Source: Saprospiraceae bacterium
GTDB lineage: Bacteria > Bacteroidota > Bacteroidia > Chitinophagales > Saprospiraceae
Length of the DNA: 36,424 nucleotides
Direction: 5' to 3'
NCBI GenBank assembly: GCA_028285085.1
Contig: JANQQI010000114.1
Coordinates: 1 to 36,424, forward strand
Below, one piece after another: positions 34,001-36,424 of this stretch; position 1 is the first letter of the stretch, and each line of letters begins with the position of its first letter. A model generated the notes under the pieces. The model ran no database searches, had not been told where the DNA came from, and worked only from the letters and a program-made list of their open reading frames with translations. A program made the translations under genes and the position numbers.

Positions 34001-36424
34001 TCTACGATTTAAATGCCAATGTTTCACCCACCAATACTGCTATTTTCCAGCCATTAACGAATCTGGTGTTCGAACCCGGAGAACAATCTACGACCTATCT
34101 CTTCGCCAATCAGAATCCACAAAATGTCTACTATCATCTACTCTCTGGCGAGGAACAGCTCAAAGGGGAATGGCTACAAGTCGCTGGTAAGACGCTCCAG
34201 AAGTATGCTATCGAGGAGGCCCATCACGGGAATTTACATTATCAATATACAGCAGTACGCAATAACCGTTTTTATACTAAAGACGGAACGATCGTGGTGC
34301 CTTGGACGAATAAGGAACTCCAATTTGAATATGCAACTTTCCGTGATAAGCTCTATCCCGGACAGGATGAGCGTTGGGAAATCAAAATCAGCGGTGCTAA
34401 AAAAGATCGTGTAGCGGCCGAGATGCTGGCAGGATTGTATGATGCGTCACTGGATCAATTGGTGCCACACGCCTGGAATCTCAGTTTGTATCCTAACCGC
34501 TATCCCTACAGTCATTGGGGAGGACGCGGCTTCGGCCCAATTGGCAGTAATCAAACTAATTACAACTGGAATCAACTGCATCGTGCCCGAACTCGGACTT
34601 ATCCTTATCTCAATTGGTTTAATTTTAATATCTACTCTAGTTACGGTGGTGGCTTTAAAAGAAGAAACCTGAGAGGAGAAGGTGCCCCGCCTATGAGTGC
34701 TCCGTTAGAGGAAGCCGAAATGTCCATGCTAGAGGATAGTGCTGTTGATGCGGATCAGATGGCTATCACTGGGGTTACGGCTACCGCTGATGAATCCGGG
34801 ATTACTGACAAAGTGGAAGCCGGAAATGTTCAAGTAAAAGAACAAGCCAAGCCTTCAACGGCACCACAAATTCGTCGTAACCTCAAAGAAACAGTTTTCT
34901 TTTTCCCTGATCTAAAAACTGATGCAGAGGGGAATGTGATTATTAGTTTCAAAATGAATGAAGCCTTGACCCGTTGGAAATTCCTTGGCTTGGCTCATTC
35001 TAAAGATTTAAAAGTTGGTCTGACTCAGCGGGAAATTGTTACCCAAAAAGATTTAATGGTACAGCCCAACCCGCCTCGTTTTTTCCGCGAAGGGGATGAA
35101 ATCGAGTTTACGGCCAAAGTGAGCAATCTTACCGAGAATACACTGGATGGTAGTGCAACGCTAGAGTTGTTCGATGCCCTGAGTATGCAACCTATTGACC
35201 AATTACTAAGCAATGATCAAGCAACGATCCGCTTTAGTGCACCCGCTGGGCAGTCGGATCGTCTCGCCTGGCGTCTGAAGGTCCCTAAAGGTGGACTATC
35301 GGGCATTACCCATCGCGTGGTTGCTAAAGCCGGTAATTTCTCCGATGGCGAGGAAGATACGGCTCCGGTCGTTACCAATCGCATGCTCGTGACGGAAACC
35401 AAACCATTGCCGCTACGCGCCGGTGAGGAAAAAGCCTTTGTCTTTTCGGGCTTAAAGGATAAAGCTGATGCTTCAAGTACGTTGACTCATCATCGCATGA
35501 GCTTGGAATTTACTACTAATCCAGTGTGGTATGCGGTGCAGTCCTTACCCTATCTGATGGAATACCCTTACGAATGTACTGAGCAGATCTTTAGCCGTTA
35601 CTACGCGAATACCTTAGCTTCGGCAATTGCAAATTCGGACGATCGTATTCGTCGGGTATTTGATCGATGGAAAGATTTGGATGTGTTAGAAAGTAATTTG
35701 TCTAAAAATCAGGAGTTGAAAACGGCTCTGCTGGAAGAAACGCCTTGGGTATTGCAAGCGCAAAGCGAAGCACAACAGAAGAAGAATATTGGACTGCTCT
35801 TCGATCTGAATAAAATGGCCAATGAACAAGCCAAAGCTCTCAATACGATGGTAGAACGCCAACTGAGCAACGGCGGTTTTAGTTGGTTCCCCGGTGGCCG
35901 TGATAGTTGGTATATCACCCAGTATATTGTAGAAGGAATGGGGCATTTGAACTATCTGCAGGTAGAGGGCGCCAGTACTGGTGATGTGGATCGCGTTCAA
36001 AATATGGCTCGAAGTGCGGTCCTTTACTGTGATCAACGGATGTTGGATTATTATAATGATTTAAATAAGAGCAAGTCGAACTTGAGCGATGATCACCTCT
36101 CGTCGATTATCGTACACTACCTTTATATGCGTTCTTTCTATTCGCTGGATGATATACCGATGGATAAACAGGTGAGTGATGCGTTTGACTACTTCATTGG
36201 ACAAGCTCGTAAATACTGGCTACAAAAAAGCATCTATGGGCAGGGAATGATCGCTTTGGCCTTAGATCGCTTTACTGGCGATAAGGCGGTGCCTACAGAT
36301 ATCGTCAACTCCCTTCGTGAGCGGGCATTGCGCCACGAAGAACTGGGCATGTATTGGAAAAGTGGTCGCGGCTATTTTTGGAATCAACGTCCGATCGAGA
36401 CCCAGGCTTTGCTGATCGAAGTCT
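31087..36424 (+). CDS. Alpha-2-macroglobulin family lipoprotein, thioester type (3' cut by window end)
   Basis: The frame is open from ATG 31087 through the window end, 1779 codons, so the true C-terminus is missing. The start encodes a lipoprotein signal with lipobox L-A-A-C (Cys19). A helical region (about 40-340) is followed by macroglobulin domains (for example R-A-I-Y-R-P-G-Q near residue 616), an aromatic, Gly- and Asn-rich stretch with an acidic linker (about 1135-1250) likely acting as bait/flexible region, the A2M domain (T-V-F-F-F-P-D-L near 1270, then M-N-E-A-L-T-R-W) and the thioester motif Y-P-Y-E-C-T-E-Q (Cys1497, Gln1500), intact. These traps bind proteases covalently in the periplasm or at the cell surface. 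No penicillin-binding partner is seen; it may lie beyond the window. Confidence 0.95.
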   Translation, partial: MNRLFIPFLLTAFAFLAACGGAKKPSDQPTTNNNTMSQNNNNEYADYWKTIDSLDQKGLPRSAEEKVQELYELVKAENNAPQMVKCLLYQSRYTAQLNEEGLIKSIVNLEEEMAAAKFPMKAVLQSLLAELYFRYMDANQWQLQNRTPVKGFEVADMATWTVEDLNERSRSLYLASLENKESQQINIASYSAILQPGANTEGLRPTLYDFLAQRAIEVWQNERGYLTEPAFKFNLDQPVALGSIDDFINYKFTSRDQQSPKLHIMQLFQELLRFHRTDRDPLALMEVELQRLRYAHRHSILSDKETLYEASLKRHQKEYQGQAIGGLVNYYLAEYYYNQGSNYIPAAQEESKWDIKKAKELCDETIVAHPDSYGADKCQELLSRILLKEINLELELVNLPNQSILASISYKNVVDLNFRVAALTRDQIQSLNQMNEAAIHDYLTKLDPIKSWSVQLPDDGDYQQHRTEIAVDGLAYGQYVVMASTRKDFERVQGNLIYAFTQVSSLAYLHRMQANGRTHFIVVDRQNGAPLAGVKATFMGNRYNSKRRRSETFVLGDAVSDAQGMIKTSFTDRNSFQLKLEKGDDELWLNDGYSNRVYNRQKRVTVNTHFFLDRAIYRPGQTIYFKGILIESSNEDLPKIVPNNKVTIELYDVNRQKVSELQLKTNEYGSFSGSFVAPANGLLGQMSIRNGRSRHYFRVEEYKRPKFEVVFDPVEGSFRLNEEVTVKGNAKALAGNVISDAKVQYRVVREVRYPYLPWYFYRWGYPSSPSMEIVNGTTTTDAAGNFTIDFKAIPDLSIDPEKKPQFNYVVYADVTDLNGETRSGEARVSVGYVAMQAGFDIEGEVNVDSLKTLKIYTRNLAGQDIPATGTLSIQKLQQPQQFYIERYWMEPDKPLLSKDEFTQRFPDYPYAKENRPEQWALETEVLKADFNTGEKRSFDLQNLNLRPGTYAFALQANDPYGTPVELRRIVVVYDLNANVSPTNTAIFQPLTNLVFEPGEQSTTYLFANQNPQNVYYHLLSGEEQLKGEWLQVAGKTLQKYAIEEAHHGNLHYQYTAVRNNRFYTKDGTIVVPWTNKELQFEYATFRDKLYPGQDERWEIKISGAKKDRVAAEMLAGLYDASLDQLVPHAWNLSLYPNRYPYSHWGGRGFGPIGSNQTNYNWNQLHRARTRTYPYLNWFNFNIYSSYGGGFKRRNLRGEGAPPMSAPLEEAEMSMLEDSAVDADQMAITGVTATADESGITDKVEAGNVQVKEQAKPSTAPQIRRNLKETVFFFPDLKTDAEGNVIISFKMNEALTRWKFLGLAHSKDLKVGLTQREIVTQKDLMVQPNPPRFFREGDEIEFTAKVSNLTENTLDGSATLELFDALSMQPIDQLLSNDQATIRFSAPAGQSDRLAWRLKVPKGGLSGITHRVVAKAGNFSDGEEDTAPVVTNRMLVTETKPLPLRAGEEKAFVFSGLKDKADASSTLTHHRMSLEFTTNPVWYAVQSLPYLMEYPYECTEQIFSRYYANTLASAIANSDDRIRRVFDRWKDLDVLESNLSKNQELKTALLEETPWVLQAQSEAQQKKNIGLLFDLNKMANEQAKALNTMVERQLSNGGFSWFPGGRDSWYITQYIVEGMGHLNYLQVEGASTGDVDRVQNMARSAVLYCDQRMLDYYNDLNKSKSNLSDDHLSSIIVHYLYMRSFYSLDDIPMDKQVSDAFDYFIGQARKYWLQKSIYGQGMIALALDRFTGDKAVPTDIVNSLRERALRHEELGMYWKSGRGYFWNQRPIETQALLIEV

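Noticed and set aside
34124-34672. Short plus-strand open frames within the macroglobulin gene
   Set aside because: They are in another frame from the long open frame starting at 31087 that encodes clear macroglobulin motifs.

Overview
The window looks like a chromosomal segment of a Bacteroidota bacterium, possibly from the Saprospiria/Lewinella side of the phylum; that finer placement is a guess from gene content. The clues are genes mostly lacking Shine-Dalgarno sequences, TAnnTTTG-type -7 boxes, a futalosine-pathway menaquinone gene (mqnD), a GH109 glycosidase, a Bacteroidota-style alpha-2-macroglobulin lipoprotein, and secreted proteins ending their signal peptides in A-Q. No rRNA, CRISPR array, insertion sequence or prophage was seen. 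One tRNA (Arg, CCU) is present.

Layout. 1-3791 (+): the end of an exopolysaccharide operon with a truncated GT2 glycosyltransferase, an SGNH hydrolase, an AlgI-like MBOAT O-acyltransferase and a second SGNH-like protein. Together these suggest polysaccharide synthesis coupled to O-acetylation. 3792-4335: intergenic, with a GC-rich palindromic block and a strong bidirectional terminator. 4336-9127 (-): a two-gene envelope operon, a 1037-residue secreted TPR protein followed by an outer-membrane beta-barrel. 9353-12350 (-): amino-acid catabolism with alanine dehydrogenase, ornithine aminotransferase carrying a four-cysteine loop, then a terminator and a small flavodoxin-fold reductase. 12748-17696: housekeeping and singletons (MqnD, an RluA-type pseudouridine synthase, a D-threonine aldolase/D-serine dehydratase-like PLP enzyme, a MATE exporter, an HD-domain phosphohydrolase).

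17970-21311 (-) is a compact three-gene operon: a GH109 alpha-N-acetylgalactosaminidase-like protein, a sugar nucleotidyltransferase and an anomeric-kinase-like (NahK/APH fold) protein. It reads as a GalNAc release, 1-phosphorylation and nucleotidylation route. 21611-25512 is the most accessory part: a secreted DM9 plus bulb-lectin fusion, a small Tat-type exported protein, and a SIR2-TPR protein with seven almost identical 35-residue repeats, a plausible NAD-consuming defence protein. 25787-29097 (-) holds a membrane-anchored HTH regulator, an alpha/beta-hydrolase fused to ankyrin repeats, and an esterase. 29163-36424: the tRNA, a YjbR-like protein, an FAD oxidoreductase, and a very large alpha-2-macroglobulin lipoprotein with an intact thioester, cut by the window end.

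The best candidates for unusual biology are the GH109-kinase-nucleotidyltransferase operon, the repeat-expanding SIR2-TPR gene, the DM9/B-lectin fusion, and the hydrolase-ankyrin operon with a direct-repeat operator candidate. All functions are read from motifs and context. No database search was possible.
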